Counted from the first letter of the stretch, positions 1 through 9,104 are shown. The stretch: 64,000 bases of DNA from an uncultured Clostridia bacterium (GCA_934130355.1 CAKOXV010000003.1:1-64000), one strand, 5' to 3'. The notes: a model not told the origin generated them from the letters alone. Made by a program: numbers and translations.

Positions 1-749
1 TCTGTTACTTCTGATTTCTTATTTGTTACTCTTCCTGTATATATTGGATTTTTAAGCATTCTTACAATAGATGTTTGTACCCATTTTGATTTTGTTTTCT
101 TTGTTCTTATTCCTCTATCGTTTAAGTCCCATGCTATTTTTGTTGTTCCTATTCCTTTATATGCATAGCTTTCAAATATTTCTTTTACGATTTTTGCTTC
201 TTCTTCATTTATTTTTAGAGTATATCTTTCATCTGGAATTTTATCATACCCAAACACTAGATTAGGCACCCTTCCTTTTTGTGCAGTTATGTCTTTTCCG
301 AATTTAACCCTTTTAGACATATTTGCACTTTCTTGCTGTGCCATTGCTCCTAAAATTGTTAATATAAATTCTGAGCCACCTTCCATTACTTCACCATTGT
401 TCAAGAAATCAACTTGTACACCATAAGATTTTAACTCTCTTACACTTTGTAATAAGTCTACCGTATTTCTTGCAAAACGGCTCACATCTTTTACTACAAC
501 TTTATCAAACTTTTTTGCTTTAGCATCTATCATCATTTGTTGGAATTGTTTTCTGTGTTTTATTTGTTTTCCTGATATTCCTTCATCTGCATATAGCTTG
601 TACAATTCATATCCATTCTTTTGGGTAAATTCATTGAAGAATTCTATTTGCTTTTCTAATGAATCTATTTGTGCTTCCTTTTCAGTTGATACCCTACAAT
701 ATGCTGCAATTTTCATACCATCACTACTTTCTTTTTTCTGTTTCATCAT
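1..749 (-). CDS. Large serine recombinase (partial, C-terminus beyond window)
   Basis: Site-specific DNA recombinase of the resolvase/invertase superfamily, truncated by the left window edge. Reading the minus strand, the N-terminal catalytic domain is complete: AAYCRVSTE with the nucleophilic serine, then DEGISGK, VKDVSRFARN and ILGAMAQQES, all hallmarks of serine recombinases. The following recombinase domain ends at the edge with KNPIYTGRV. About 250 residues are visible; full-length members have 450-550. An in-frame ATG eight codons upstream (773) is an alternative start; neither start has a strong ribosome binding site. Such enzymes integrate or excise phages, conjugative elements and small islands, so this marks the end of an accessory region. 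Confidence 0.88.
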   Translation of the reverse strand, partial: MMKQKKESSDGMKIAAYCRVSTEKEAQIDSLEKQIEFFNEFTQKNGYELYKLYADEGISGKQIKHRKQFQQMMIDAKAKKFDKVVVKDVSRFARNTVDLLQSVRELKSYGVQVDFLNNGEVMEGGSEFILTILGAMAQQESANMSKRVKFGKDITAQKGRVPNLVFGYDKIPDERYTLKINEEEAKIVKEIFESYAYKGIGTTKIAWDLNDRGIRTKKTKSKWVQTSIVRMLKNPIYTGRVTNKKSEVT

Positions 750-804
750 TTTTGTTCTGTTACATTTTATCATGCTTAGTAAAAAAAAACAATACAAAAA
801 TAAA

Positions 805-832
805 AAATCTACTCCGCTTTTGGAATAGATTT
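805..832 (-). terminator. Intrinsic terminator
   Basis: Imperfect hairpin AAATCTA/TAGATTT with a TCC/GGA extension and a six-base loop. On the minus strand it is followed by a T-run. It lies between the small upstream gene and the recombinase. Confidence 0.5.
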
Positions 833-909
833 AATAAACTATTTACTAATTATAATATATTTTCTATTTTTATTTGCCCCATCAGCAATAATTATTTTTT
901 CTTTTGTCA

Positions 910-1098
910 TCATAATTCTAGTTTATCTTCTATTTCTTGAAAATTTTGATAAGCACTAAAACTACTATAATCAAATTTTATCTTTTCATCATTCTCTGCT
1001 AAATTATAAGCAAGAACACCAGCCATAGCTTGTACTATTTGTTCTTCTATATTAGGATTAATAAATGTAATATTCAAACTTTTCTTCAAAATTTTCAC
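910..1098 (-). CDS. Small hypothetical protein upstream of recombinase
   Basis: 62 residues, GTG start behind an AAAGAGAG stretch that sits rather close to the start. No recognised domain. Acidic C-terminal half, no membrane segment. It is the next gene upstream of the serine recombinase on the same strand, separated by a hairpin terminator. The arrangement suggests cargo or an accessory of the same element, but that is only inference. Short length makes the call moderately uncertain. Confidence 0.5.
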   Translation of the reverse strand: MKILKKSLNITFINPNIEEQIVQAMAGVLAYNLAENDEKIKFDYSSFSAYQNFQEIEDKLEL

Positions 1099-1244
1099 TC
1101 TCTTTCACTTCAATACTATTATTTAAAGTTTAAAAATATTACTAAAATAAAAAATATACCTTTAACGATTTCAAAGCATATTTTATACACATATTCTTTT
1201 ATTTCTTATACACAGACTGAAATTCGTTGCAGTTAGTAAAAATA

Positions 1245-1281
1245 AAAAAGCCATATAATCTACTACAATTACATGGCTTTT
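1245..1281 (-). terminator. Intrinsic terminator (bidirectional)
   Basis: Hairpin AAAGCCAT...ATGGCTTT with A-run and T-run flanks. It lies just beyond the stop codon of the 155-residue gene and ends its transcript on the minus strand. Confidence 0.75.
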
Positions 1282-1286
1282 ATTTT

Positions 1287-1754
1287 TTATTTCATTTTAA
1301 AAATGCTTTTTATTTTATTTATAAATCTTTTAAAAATTGATTCTTTGTATTCTGCCATTGCAAGTTCTTCTCTAACAATATTCTCTTCAACGCATTTTTC
1401 TTGAACATGTTTTTTAAAAATATTATCTGGGTTATACTTTTCATATAATTCTTCTTGATATACTTTCTCTGCCTCATAGTATTGTGCCAATAATTTTTGC
1501 TTTGCTGCTTCACTCTCACACCAGTAGTTTACATTTAGCATTCCTAATATAGCTAATGTCTTGCTTTTCAAATTTTGTTCTGCTAATGGTTTGTCTAAAT
1601 TTAGATTGAACTTATATTCTTTTGAACAATTATTTTCAAAAAATTCCTTTAATTTTTGTGGTATTTTTTCAACATATTTTTTATCCATATGTTTTAATAT
1701 TTCTATAACCTCTACATATGCTTCCATACGTTCACTTGTCATCTGTAATGCCAT
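1287..1754 (-). CDS. Hypothetical protein with basic amphipathic C-terminus
   Basis: 155 residues behind a good ribosome binding site (GGAGGT). No family recognised. Predominantly helical, charged and without signal peptide. The C-terminus is strongly basic and amphipathic (FINKIKSIFKMK). A very similar tail (ILNKILNIFKH) closes the 62-residue protein about 2.7 kb upstream, and a related stretch (FFNKIKNFFF) lies near the N-terminus of a protein near 47.7 kb. That repetition suggests a shared targeting or membrane-association motif. It closes an operon of hypothetical genes that begins near 4250. Confidence 0.7.
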   Translation of the reverse strand: MALQMTSERMEAYVEVIEILKHMDKKYVEKIPQKLKEFFENNCSKEYKFNLNLDKPLAEQNLKSKTLAILGMLNVNYWCESEAAKQKLLAQYYEAEKVYQEELYEKYNPDNIFKKHVQEKCVEENIVREELAMAEYKESIFKRFINKIKSIFKMK

Positions 1755-1767
1755 ATTTTACCTCCAT

Positions 1768-2880
1768 TTATTCTTTTTCTGGTTCTATATTTTTTTCATG
1801 TTCACTATCCTTTACTAATTGTTTAGTTGCAGATGTTTCACTCATTATTTGTAAAGCTCTAGGGTCTATTGCAACAACTGATTCTATTTCTGCTGGAGTA
1901 ATCTGCTCTTGTTTAGAACTTAATTCTTTTGTACTATTCTTATGTTCTTGGATATGCATCATATACGCTTCAACAATTTCTTTTGGACTTTGGTAAGCAT
2001 CACTATCTATTTCGAAATTATTAAACCTTGTAATTATATGCTTAGATTTCTGTTTTAAGTTCATTATTGCTTCTGAAAACTCATCTATACTAGAACCTAA
2101 AGTAGGCTCAATAATTGTAACATCTCCCACTCCATCTTTATCATATTTTTGTTCTAATGATGCTTGAGCATTTACTACATAAACTTTCTTATCATCAGCT
2201 TTTGTTCCTTCAACTCTAAATGCCTCTGCCTTATCTGTTTGTTGTTCATCATCTATTGGTATTTCACTGTCATCATCTTCTCTTATTCCTGTTTTTGGTA
2301 ATTTAATCCCTTGACCAATAAGAGTTGCACTTTCTCTATCTAATATATCCATTAATACTTGTAATTCTTCATTATTTTTTCCTATATCAAATTCTGGTTC
2401 AACTGTATGCATCATTGAATTTATATTTGGAAATTTGTTTTGTTCTGACTGTTGTAACTCTTCTAAATCTTGTATTATCTTTTTTGTTCTAGCAATATCT
2501 TCAGGTGATGAATATACATGAATGCCTGCGATTTGATTTGCTAATACAGATTTTTGATGCTGTATTTGTTCCTCTAATCTTTGTTTATTAGCAAATCTAT
2601 TTGCATCATTTCGTAATTCAGTATTTTTGGCCTCTATATACGTATCTATTATATCCCTAATTTCATCCCTTTTACTTGATGGTGAGTCATTAATCGTTCT
2701 TGGTCGTCCAGCTAAATGTCTTGCTAAAAATCCTCTATCTTCCTTTGAAATATAATTTCCCTCTTGTAATTGTGTAACTAAATGATTTACTCTCTCTGTA
2801 ATACCTTGTCTAAGAGGTTCTCTTCTTCTTCCCCTTAAAACCTCCATTATACTTCTATTGTTTTTTATATTTTCTTTCAA
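1768..2880 (-). CDS. Hypothetical protein, paralogous C-terminal module
   Basis: About 370 residues. The only in-frame upstream start is TTG overlapping the stop of the preceding gene; an ATG twelve codons later is an alternative. The N-terminal half is helical and charged, with a low-complexity acidic linker. Near residues 230-320 it has a module shared with the gene at 3123-4253: a hydrophobic VVNA stretch, then IITRFNNFEIDS and SPKEIVEAYM. The order and spacing of these motifs match in both proteins, so the module arose by duplication. No known domain identified and no membrane segment. It sits in a four-gene operon with short gaps. Confidence 0.75.
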   Translation of the reverse strand: MKENIKNNRSIMEVLRGRRREPLRQGITERVNHLVTQLQEGNYISKEDRGFLARHLAGRPRTINDSPSSKRDEIRDIIDTYIEAKNTELRNDANRFANKQRLEEQIQHQKSVLANQIAGIHVYSSPEDIARTKKIIQDLEELQQSEQNKFPNINSMMHTVEPEFDIGKNNEELQVLMDILDRESATLIGQGIKLPKTGIREDDDSEIPIDDEQQTDKAEAFRVEGTKADDKKVYVVNAQASLEQKYDKDGVGDVTIIEPTLGSSIDEFSEAIMNLKQKSKHIITRFNNFEIDSDAYQSPKEIVEAYMMHIQEHKNSTKELSSKQEQITPAEIESVVAIDPRALQIMSETSATKQLVKDSEHEKNIEPEKE

Positions 2881-2883
2881 ATA

Positions 2884-3123
2884 TCATTGTTTTACTTCGC
2901 TATCACTTGCTTCAAATTCATCTTCAAGTCTATCCTCAAATTTTTCTGATAATCTATCTCCATATGTAGATAATACCGTTTCAAGAAATTCAACTTTATC
3001 CTCCTTAGTAGGTAATAATGCATATATTTTTATTAACCTGTCATTATCTAATATATCTTCTATTTTTTTATAATTTCTAATATTTATAGTCTTTTGTTTC
3101 TTTTTATCTTCTTTTTCTTGCAT
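2884..3123 (-). CDS. Small acidic hypothetical protein
   Basis: 79 residues, very rich in Lys, Asp and Glu, probably helical. The ATG overlaps the stop codon of the preceding gene (TAATG), a sign of translational coupling. The only base between this stop and the next gene's TTG start region is a short ATA spacer. No recognised domain; function unknown. Confidence 0.65.
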   Translation of the reverse strand: MQEKEDKKKQKTINIRNYKKIEDILDNDRLIKIYALLPTKEDKVEFLETVLSTYGDRLSEKFEDRLEDEFEASDSEVKQ

Positions 3124-4253
3124 TATTGTTCAACTCCTTTGTTTAAATCATCATTTTCTACTTCTTTTGTTCGGGACTTTATAGCATCATATTCTGCATT
3201 CACATCTGAAATTTTTACACCTTTTACAGCATCTTCAACTGCTTCTATAGTAATATTATTAGTTTTACTTGCATTTGGGGCCTCTCTTGCTTTTCTATGT
3301 TTCTCATATTCTTGCATATATGCCTGTACAATTTCCTCTGGACTATCATAATCTCTAGAATCAATTGCAAATGAATTAAACCTTGTTATGCATGCCTGGC
3401 CATATTGGTGCAATTGCATTATTTCATTAGCAAGAGCTTCAATATTTGAACCAGGAATTGCATTTACAACCACTACATTTCTTTCTCCATATTCATATTG
3501 CCTTTCCTTTGTAGTTTCTGGTACAATTTCTATAGTTGATTTTGTAGCATCTCTATTTTGCCAAAATTCATTTATATTTTCTTTATCATATGGATGATTC
3601 TTTAGGTATCTGTTATTTTTGGTTCTAGATTCCAATCTTCTTAATGTTCTATCAGCTTCCTTTGAATCTTTTTTATATTCTACCATCCATGAATCTTCCA
3701 TCCAAGGTTTTGGTTCTTCTTCAATAGAAAAAACTGATAAATAGTCACTACCGACAGCAATCGATATGCTATCTGTTTCTTCCTGTAAATCTAAATATGA
3801 ATTTGAAATATTATGATTTTGTATAGATTTGACTATTAGTTGTCTGGTTGTATCAAGTTCACTTAATTCGACTTCCTTTTCAGATTTCAAAGCTTCTAAA
3901 ATTTGTTCAAAACCTTCATTGTATTTATCATTTTGCATTGAAATACAAAATCTAGAAATAACACCTGGTTGATTTGTAAATGTCAAGTTGTTAATAACAT
4001 CACCTACGGATAATCGTTTTAACATTTTTAATATTGCTTTCATATTTTGTTCATTTAATTCAAATTGAACATAGGGTCTTTTTTCTCCATTATGACCAGA
4101 ACAGCAAGATGTTGTTTTTATACCATTTTCAAAACAAAACATCAATAATTCTTTTAAATTTTCATTTCCTTCTGAAAAATCATTTGATGCTTGTTCAAAC
4201 ATATCTGGTGTAATTTCGATGATATGTCCGTTATTTAAATTTTCATTTTCCAT
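3123..4253 (-). CDS. Hypothetical protein, paralogous C-terminal module
   Basis: 376 residues, start behind AGGTGA. The N-terminal domain (residues ~30-130) contains TTSCCSGHNG followed by PYVQFEL, a pattern that suggests a small alpha/beta domain, though I cannot name the family. The C-terminal part carries the module shared with the 370-residue gene downstream: VVVVNA, then ITRFNSFAIDS and SPEEIVQAYM, then a charged tail. Both copies lie in one operon. No signal peptide and no membrane segment, so cytoplasmic. Function unknown. Confidence 0.75.
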   Translation of the reverse strand: MENENLNNGHIIEITPDMFEQASNDFSEGNENLKELLMFCFENGIKTTSCCSGHNGEKRPYVQFELNEQNMKAILKMLKRLSVGDVINNLTFTNQPGVISRFCISMQNDKYNEGFEQILEALKSEKEVELSELDTTRQLIVKSIQNHNISNSYLDLQEETDSISIAVGSDYLSVFSIEEEPKPWMEDSWMVEYKKDSKEADRTLRRLESRTKNNRYLKNHPYDKENINEFWQNRDATKSTIEIVPETTKERQYEYGERNVVVVNAIPGSNIEALANEIMQLHQYGQACITRFNSFAIDSRDYDSPEEIVQAYMQEYEKHRKAREAPNASKTNNITIEAVEDAVKGVKISDVNAEYDAIKSRTKEVENDDLNKGVEQ

Positions 4254-4353
4254 ATTTTCACCTATTTCTTCTTAATCTTGTATTTATTATTACAATATTA
4301 CTTATTATTTTTTATTAAAATATTTTTACTAGAATTTTTATCATATCTATACT

Positions 4354-4388
4354 AAAAACAGGAATTTATTAAAAATAAATTTCTGTTT
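4354..4388 (-). terminator. Intrinsic terminator
   Basis: Hairpin ACAGGAATTTATT / AATAAATTTCTGT directly downstream of the 62-residue gene on the minus strand, followed by a T-rich stretch on that strand. Confidence 0.65.
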
Positions 4389-4405
4389 AATAGCTTTGAA
4401 TAATT

Positions 4406-4594
4406 TTAATGCTTAAATATATTCAATATCTTATTTAATATTTTCTTATACCATTTTTCTTCTTTTATAATATCAAGATGTTGTTCAACATTAGAAACAC
4501 TTTCTTCTGATGCTCGTTGTCTTTTCTTAAATAGTTTTTCTATATCATAGCTTTCATTTAATTCTTCTGTCTGTTTTTCTTCCTGTTCTATCAA
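4406..4594 (-). CDS. Small hypothetical protein (TTG start)
   Basis: 62 residues from a TTG start. The choice rests on a good GAGGAAAG site seven bases upstream and an in-frame stop shortly before. Acidic, helical N-terminal part, then a basic amphipathic C-terminal tail (KKILNKILNIFKH) like that of the 155-residue protein downstream in the same region. No known family. A terminator follows. Confidence 0.5.
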   Translation of the reverse strand: MIEQEEKQTEELNESYDIEKLFKKRQRASEESVSNVEQHLDIIKEEKWYKKILNKILNIFKH

Positions 4595-4810
4595 AGCTTT
4601 TCTTTCCTCATTAGATATTAGAAAATCTCTATTTTTATATAATCTTTACTCTATATTTTATAAGCATATACTTATACCGAAAATTACTGCAATAATCATT
4701 TTACAAATATGCCTATACCCATTTTTACTATTATAGTATAACATATAATTTATATATAGAGAGATTTGTAACCAAAAAGTAATACAAATGTAATATTCAA
4801 GCCAAAAAAT

Positions 4811-4852
4811 ACATCACCGACACATTGCAAAAAGCAAATGTATCGGTGATGT
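4811..4852 (-). terminator. Intrinsic terminator
   Basis: Strong hairpin ACATCACCGA / TCGGTGATGT with further pairing inside the loop, followed on the minus strand by a T-run. It ends the 70-residue gene just upstream. Confidence 0.85.
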
Positions 4853-4877
4853 TTAGACACTGTATGCTCCTGAGAAA

Positions 4878-5090
4878 TTAGCTAATGCCGTTAAACTCGT
4901 AAACGGACATCGTCGCCATATGGTGCTCAGTAACACGAACGAAAACAACATCCTCACGACGAGTCTTACCGAATGCGATAACATAGCTTTCGCCAGGTTT
5001 CAGAGCCAACAACTTTTTCAACATGTTTCTGTCATTAAGTTCCTCACCATACTCCTTGACGAATTCCTCAATCTTCATGATCTGTGCCAT
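4878..5090 (-). CDS. Small orphan protein of distinct base composition
   Basis: 70 residues. The ATG is chosen because a perfect AGGAGG lies nine bases upstream; a longer reading frame continues into the promoter region and is not credible. The codons are much richer in G+C than the neighbours (many GAC, GTC, CGT). No recognised domain; the middle (LALKPGESYVIAF) looks like a small beta-rich fold. Monocistronic with its own strong terminator. Its composition resembles the orphan genes near 36.5 and 54 kb, so either it is recently acquired or it is selected for expression. Confidence 0.7.
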   Translation of the reverse strand: MAQIMKIEEFVKEYGEELNDRNMLKKLLALKPGESYVIAFGKTRREDVVFVRVTEHHMATMSVYEFNGIS

Positions 5091-5225
5091 AAAATAAATC
5101 CTCCTAAAAAATTTTTTTACTAATGTGGTTGATATACGAATGAAAAACGGAGTAAATACAAGTTTTTCACCTATTATTATAGCATATTTACATAAAAATG
5201 TCAATTGGGGGTATTCCTGGGGAAA

Positions 5226-5504
5226 TTATTTAATTATCAAACCTAACTTAACAACTGGATTCTTTTCTGCTAGAAAAACCTTTTTAATTTCAATACTTTC
5301 AGGAATAACATGTCCATTTTTCAAACCGTTCTTGAGTGTTACATCTTTGTGTACTGTGCTTTTACTTATACAGAATTTTTTTGCAGCTCCTCTTACTGTG
5401 TCTTTAGAATCTATTATATATTGTGCCAAACTTGTAGCACGCTCTTCTATTATCTTTTGCCCTGCTCCACTTGCAGGTATATTATGTTTTATTTTTTCTT
5501 TCAT
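5226..5504 (-). CDS. spoIIID: SpoIIID-like HTH transcriptional regulator
   Basis: 92 residues, start behind GGGGG. The N-terminal half matches SpoIIID, the mother-cell sporulation regulator: IEERATSLAQYIIDSKDTV, then the helix-turn-helix AAKKFCISKSTVHKDVT. In the family the C-terminal basic extension ends in a conserved RGG-type segment. Here the tail (IPESIEIKKVF...) is only weakly alignable and lacks that segment, so either it is diverged or the gene has another role. Presence of a SpoIIID homologue suggests a sporulating ancestor. Monocistronic. Confidence 0.75.
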   Translation of the reverse strand: MKEKIKHNIPASGAGQKIIEERATSLAQYIIDSKDTVRGAAKKFCISKSTVHKDVTLKNGLKNGHVIPESIEIKKVFLAEKNPVVKLGLIIK

Positions 5505-5593
5505 TTAATAAAACCCCCATAAGAATACTTTTTGTTTAATTGTATTCTAAGATAAACATTATTAGAACATCAGATTATAATTGCATCATAAAA

Positions 5594-5640
5594 AATGCTT
5601 GAGGGCTACTAAGTGAATTCACTTAATAGCCCAAAGCATT
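5594..5640 (-). terminator. Intrinsic terminator of hppA
   Basis: Long hairpin AATGCTT..GGGCTA..AAGTG / CACTT..TAGCCC..AAGCATT, followed on the minus strand by TTTTTT, a few bases beyond the hppA stop. Confidence 0.9.
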
Positions 5641-5645
5641 AATTT

Positions 5646-7790
5646 TTACTTAAAAAGTCTACTGATAAGACTAATCAGATTAAATTTGGAATAGATACAT
5701 ACGAAAATAATCGAAACCGTGCTCATGATTTTTATCAAAATATCCAAAGACGGACCGACAGTATCCTTCAGAGGATCGCCAACAGTATCGCCTTCAACAG
5801 CTGCATGATGTTGCGCAGTTCCCTTTAATCCCATGGATTCAACATATTTCTTGGCATTGTCCCAAGCTCCTCCGCTGTTTCCACAGAAAACTGCTAACAT
5901 TATAGCCGCAATTGTTGCTCCCATCAAAATTCCTGCAACAAACTCAGGTCCCATTATAAAACCACTCACAACTGGAACTAAGATAGAAATCATTGCAGGT
6001 GTCTTCATTTCTGCAAGAGCACCTTTTGTTGCAATCTCGACACATCTCTTGTAATCAGGCTTTACTTTTCCTTCTTTAAGTCCTACAATCGTTCTAAACT
6101 GCCGTCTAACTTCTTCTACCATATTTTGTGCAGAATTAGAAACAGCTTCAATGAGTAATCCAGAAAAATAGAAAGTTAATGCAGCTCCAATTAATGTGCC
6201 TGCAAGAGTCTGAACATTCATGAAATCCATTACAACATCTGCTTCAATTGGTGTAAAGGTATACAAATACGATATCATCAGTGATACTGTTGCAAACGCA
6301 GCAGAACCAATTGCAAAACCTTTGCCAATAGCCGCTGTTGTATTTCCTACAGCATCCAATTTGTCTGTTATAGTCCTAACTTCTTCACCAAGATTGCTCA
6401 TCTCAGCAATTCCGCCTGCATTATCACTAATCGGTCCATAAGTATCCACAGATACAGTAATAGTGACAAATGATAACATTCCTACAGCAGCCATAGATAC
6501 TCCGAAAGTCCCAGCTCCAAAATATGCGGCCAACAATGCAACTCCAAGTACAAACACAGTAAGCAAAGTTGATCTCATACCAACAGCTAAGCCTTCTGTA
6601 ATAGTAATTGCAGCACTGTTTTTGCAAGATTCTGCAAGCTTGCGGGTAGGTTTGTAGTCATAACTTGTATAGTACTCACTGATTTTTCCAATAAGAATAC
6701 CACTAACAATGCCTACTACTGCAGAAAACCATGGTGACAATGCTCCCAACTTGAAAGGCAAATCTCCAAAATTTTCTTTAGAGAACATTATAAGTGTTAA
6801 TATACAAGTTAAACCTCCTGTTAACCCAGCAGAAAGCCATGTTGCAATATTCATTTCTTTATGCGGATTTTCTGTATCTTCTTTTGTAAGAACATAAAAA
6901 AGTCCAAGCATACAAGATACTAAACCAATTGCTACAAAAGCTATTGGATAGAGATACAACTTAGTAAAAAGGCTTTCACTGAATTCCATGTTTTTAGCTT
7001 GATAACTAATAAACAAATGGAATACCAATACTATGCTACTAACAATAGCTCCCATATACGATTCCAGCAAGTCAGAGCCAAGACCGGCAGTGTCACCTAC
7101 ATTATCGCCAACGCAGTCAGCAATTACAGCAGGATTTCTAGAATCATCTTCAGGAATGTTTTCTTCTGTCTTGCCAACCAAGTCTGCACCCATGTCTGCT
7201 GCTTTTGTATAAATGCCACCACCTACTCGGTTGAACATTGCAACAATAGAGCATCCAAGTGCATAAGAGGTTAGAGTCATAGAAAACGGTACAAATGAAA
7301 TTCCACACCAGTTTTTTACACTATTGAGTTCAGAAATTTGTCCTCTATATATGAAGAAAACAAGTACTAACCCAATTAATGCAAATGAGCTAACGCAAAG
7401 TCCCATTACAGAGCCTCCACGTAGTGCAACTTTTAAAGTTGAACCTATGCTCCTAGTTTCTCTTGCCTTATTGGCAACTCTTACATTAGCATAAGTAGCC
7501 ATTCTCATACCAATAAAGCCTGCAAGCCCACTCATAGTTACACCAAGTAGAAATGCCACTGCACTTGATATTGATAGGAAAATTCCAAACAATAAAGCTA
7601 ATGCTACTACTGCTATAATGAGTACTTTATACTCATTTAGCAAAAACGTGTCTGCACCTATCCGAATTGCTTTCGCAATTTCAGACATCTCTTCAGTTCC
7701 TTCTGGAAGCCTTTTAACTTTATTAAAGTTAAATGCCACATAGCAAACTCCCAGTACGGCAATTGCTAATACCACTAATAAGATAGCCAT
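5646..7790 (-). CDS. hppA: Membrane-bound K+-dependent pyrophosphatase (ion pump)
   Basis: 714 residues, normal length for the family. It couples hydrolysis of pyrophosphate to pumping of Na+ or H+ across the membrane. Around 15 transmembrane segments. The cytoplasmic catalytic motifs are intact: DNVGDTAG near residue 230, DNAGGIAEM, and GGAWDNAKKYVE with GDTVGDPLKDT near the C-terminus. The motif GNTTAA near residue 485 has alanine at the site where K+-independent enzymes have lysine, so the enzyme should need K+. Whether it moves Na+ or H+ cannot be settled from these motifs alone. Start behind AAGGAG. Codon use is richer in G+C than most neighbours and it uses CGG for arginine twice. Own terminator. 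Confidence 0.96.
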   Translation of the reverse strand: MAILLVVLAIAVLGVCYVAFNFNKVKRLPEGTEEMSEIAKAIRIGADTFLLNEYKVLIIAVVALALLFGIFLSISSAVAFLLGVTMSGLAGFIGMRMATYANVRVANKARETRSIGSTLKVALRGGSVMGLCVSSFALIGLVLVFFIYRGQISELNSVKNWCGISFVPFSMTLTSYALGCSIVAMFNRVGGGIYTKAADMGADLVGKTEENIPEDDSRNPAVIADCVGDNVGDTAGLGSDLLESYMGAIVSSIVLVFHLFISYQAKNMEFSESLFTKLYLYPIAFVAIGLVSCMLGLFYVLTKEDTENPHKEMNIATWLSAGLTGGLTCILTLIMFSKENFGDLPFKLGALSPWFSAVVGIVSGILIGKISEYYTSYDYKPTRKLAESCKNSAAITITEGLAVGMRSTLLTVFVLGVALLAAYFGAGTFGVSMAAVGMLSFVTITVSVDTYGPISDNAGGIAEMSNLGEEVRTITDKLDAVGNTTAAIGKGFAIGSAAFATVSLMISYLYTFTPIEADVVMDFMNVQTLAGTLIGAALTFYFSGLLIEAVSNSAQNMVEEVRRQFRTIVGLKEGKVKPDYKRCVEIATKGALAEMKTPAMISILVPVVSGFIMGPEFVAGILMGATIAAIMLAVFCGNSGGAWDNAKKYVESMGLKGTAQHHAAVEGDTVGDPLKDTVGPSLDILIKIMSTVSIIFVCIYSKFNLISLISRLFK

Positions 7791-8017
7791 ATAAAGTCTC
7801 CTTTTCTTAGTGTTGTGGTTATTGGCTTACTGTTTTCTTACCTCGCTTTTTCATTCCTCCTTAATTTTAAATTGAATATTTCCAAACAAGAAATATCCTA
7901 TTATATTATAAAACCCATAATTGGGCAGTTGCCTACATTTTAACATACTTTCAAGATTTCAGCAACCTTTTTTGCTTAATTATGTAATCTTATAGTTAAT
8001 TATCCAACCTTTTATCC

Positions 8018-8353
8018 CAGTACATACTTCTTAAAGCCTAGGGGTATCATGTATATATATTAAATAATGGAAAATTTTGTGCATCTAAGCTTGAGTATAT
8101 AAAATCTTAAAGTACATACACGAGGAATGCTCACGTCAAAAATGAATATATTACTATTCCATGGCAAAAACATAGCTGGGGTCTTTGTCGGGGGTCTTTG
8201 CCTTATTCCATAGTAACATATTCATTTTTGGACTAAGTGAGAGAGGCTCGGGTTGTACTTTTAGATTTTATACGAAAGTTTAGCTTGTCCAAAATTTGGA
8301 ATGATTTTAACATATATACATGATACCACTAGGCTTTAATAACTATGTACTGG
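8018..8353. repeat. Long palindromic structured element, copy 1
   Basis: Fills the ~580-base gap between hppA and dprA. The two arms pair over nearly the whole length, from CCAGTACATA and TTAAAGCCTAG outside, through GGTATCATGTATATA, to AATGAATATATTACTA inside. The central loop region contains AGCTGGGGTCTTTGTCGGG. A second copy lies at 41782-42094 in the same orientation. Non-paired stretches such as GGAAAATTTTGTGCATCTAA and GTTTAGCTTGTCCAAAATTTG are conserved in both, while paired stretches have changed in a compensating way. No open reading frame. Either a MITE-like mobile element or a structured RNA. Confidence 0.85.
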
Positions 8354-8374
8354 ACTAGAGAATTGAATAATTAA

Positions 8375-9022
8375 CTAGTAAATTTCTAATATATCTTCAC
8401 AACATGTTACAATTTTGGCTCCATCTTTTATCAATTGATTAGTTCCAACACTTCTAAAACTATCTATATTTCCTGGAACTGCAAAGACCTCTCTTCCTTG
8501 GTCTAACGCATAATCTGCTGTTATAAGAGAACCACTTTTTTCACTAGCTTCAACAACTAAGACTCCACTTGACAAACCACTTATAATTCGATTTCTTTGA
8601 GGAAAATTCATCTTTTCCGGTTTTGTTCCTAATGGATATTCACTTATTATACAACCTCCGCATTTTAAAATTTTTTTAGCTAATTCAATATTTTGTTTAG
8701 GATACATTTCATCTATCCCTCCTCCTAATACTGCTATCGTTTTTCCTATAGAATTATTTAAACACCCCAAATGTGCACAAGTATCTATTCCTAATGCAAG
8801 TCCACTTATTATATTTATACCTTTTTCACTTAAATTTTTTGATATTTTTAATGCTACATTTTTTCCATAATTACTTGCATTTCTTGCACCCACAATAGCA
8901 ATACCAAATTGTTTTAAGATTTTTTTATTTCCTAAAACATATATTTTTAATGGAGGATCATATATTTCTTTTAGTTGTTTTGGGTAATCTTCATTCTCAA
9001 TACTAATTTCTTCTATCTTCAT
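8375..9022 (-). CDS. dprA: DNA-processing protein DprA, core domain only
   Basis: About 215 residues, against 280-370 for typical DprA. DprA loads RecA onto incoming single-stranded DNA in natural transformation. The Rossmann-like core is intact: IAIVGARNASNYG, ISGLALGIDTCAH, AVLGGGIDEMYP, FPQRNRIISGLS, and SGSLITADYALDQGREVFAVPG. The N-terminal SAM-like domain and the C-terminal winged-helix domain are missing. ATG chosen because AAGGAAG precedes it by six bases; an upstream TTG is unlikely. comEC elsewhere in the window points to a competence pathway, at least ancestrally. Confidence 0.9.
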   Translation of the reverse strand: MKIEEISIENEDYPKQLKEIYDPPLKIYVLGNKKILKQFGIAIVGARNASNYGKNVALKISKNLSEKGINIISGLALGIDTCAHLGCLNNSIGKTIAVLGGGIDEMYPKQNIELAKKILKCGGCIISEYPLGTKPEKMNFPQRNRIISGLSSGVLVVEASEKSGSLITADYALDQGREVFAVPGNIDSFRSVGTNQLIKDGAKIVTCCEDILEIY

Positions 9023-9049
9023 TTTCAACTTCCTTTTTATACGAAAATA

Positions 9050-9072
9050 GAGGCAATATTTTTATTGCCCCC
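9050..9072 (-). terminator. Probable terminator of folD
   Basis: Hairpin GGCAAT / ATTGCC in the folD-dprA gap; the minus-strand downstream side is moderately T-rich. Confidence 0.5.
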
Positions 9073-9104
9073 TTTTTATTTTAATATTTATGTTTTTATA
9101 AATT

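Noticed and set aside
8018..8353. Palindrome as an ordinary terminator pair or insertion sequence
   Set aside because: Far too long for a terminator and no transposase reading frame; conserved unpaired boxes and covarying stems point to an element or structured RNA.
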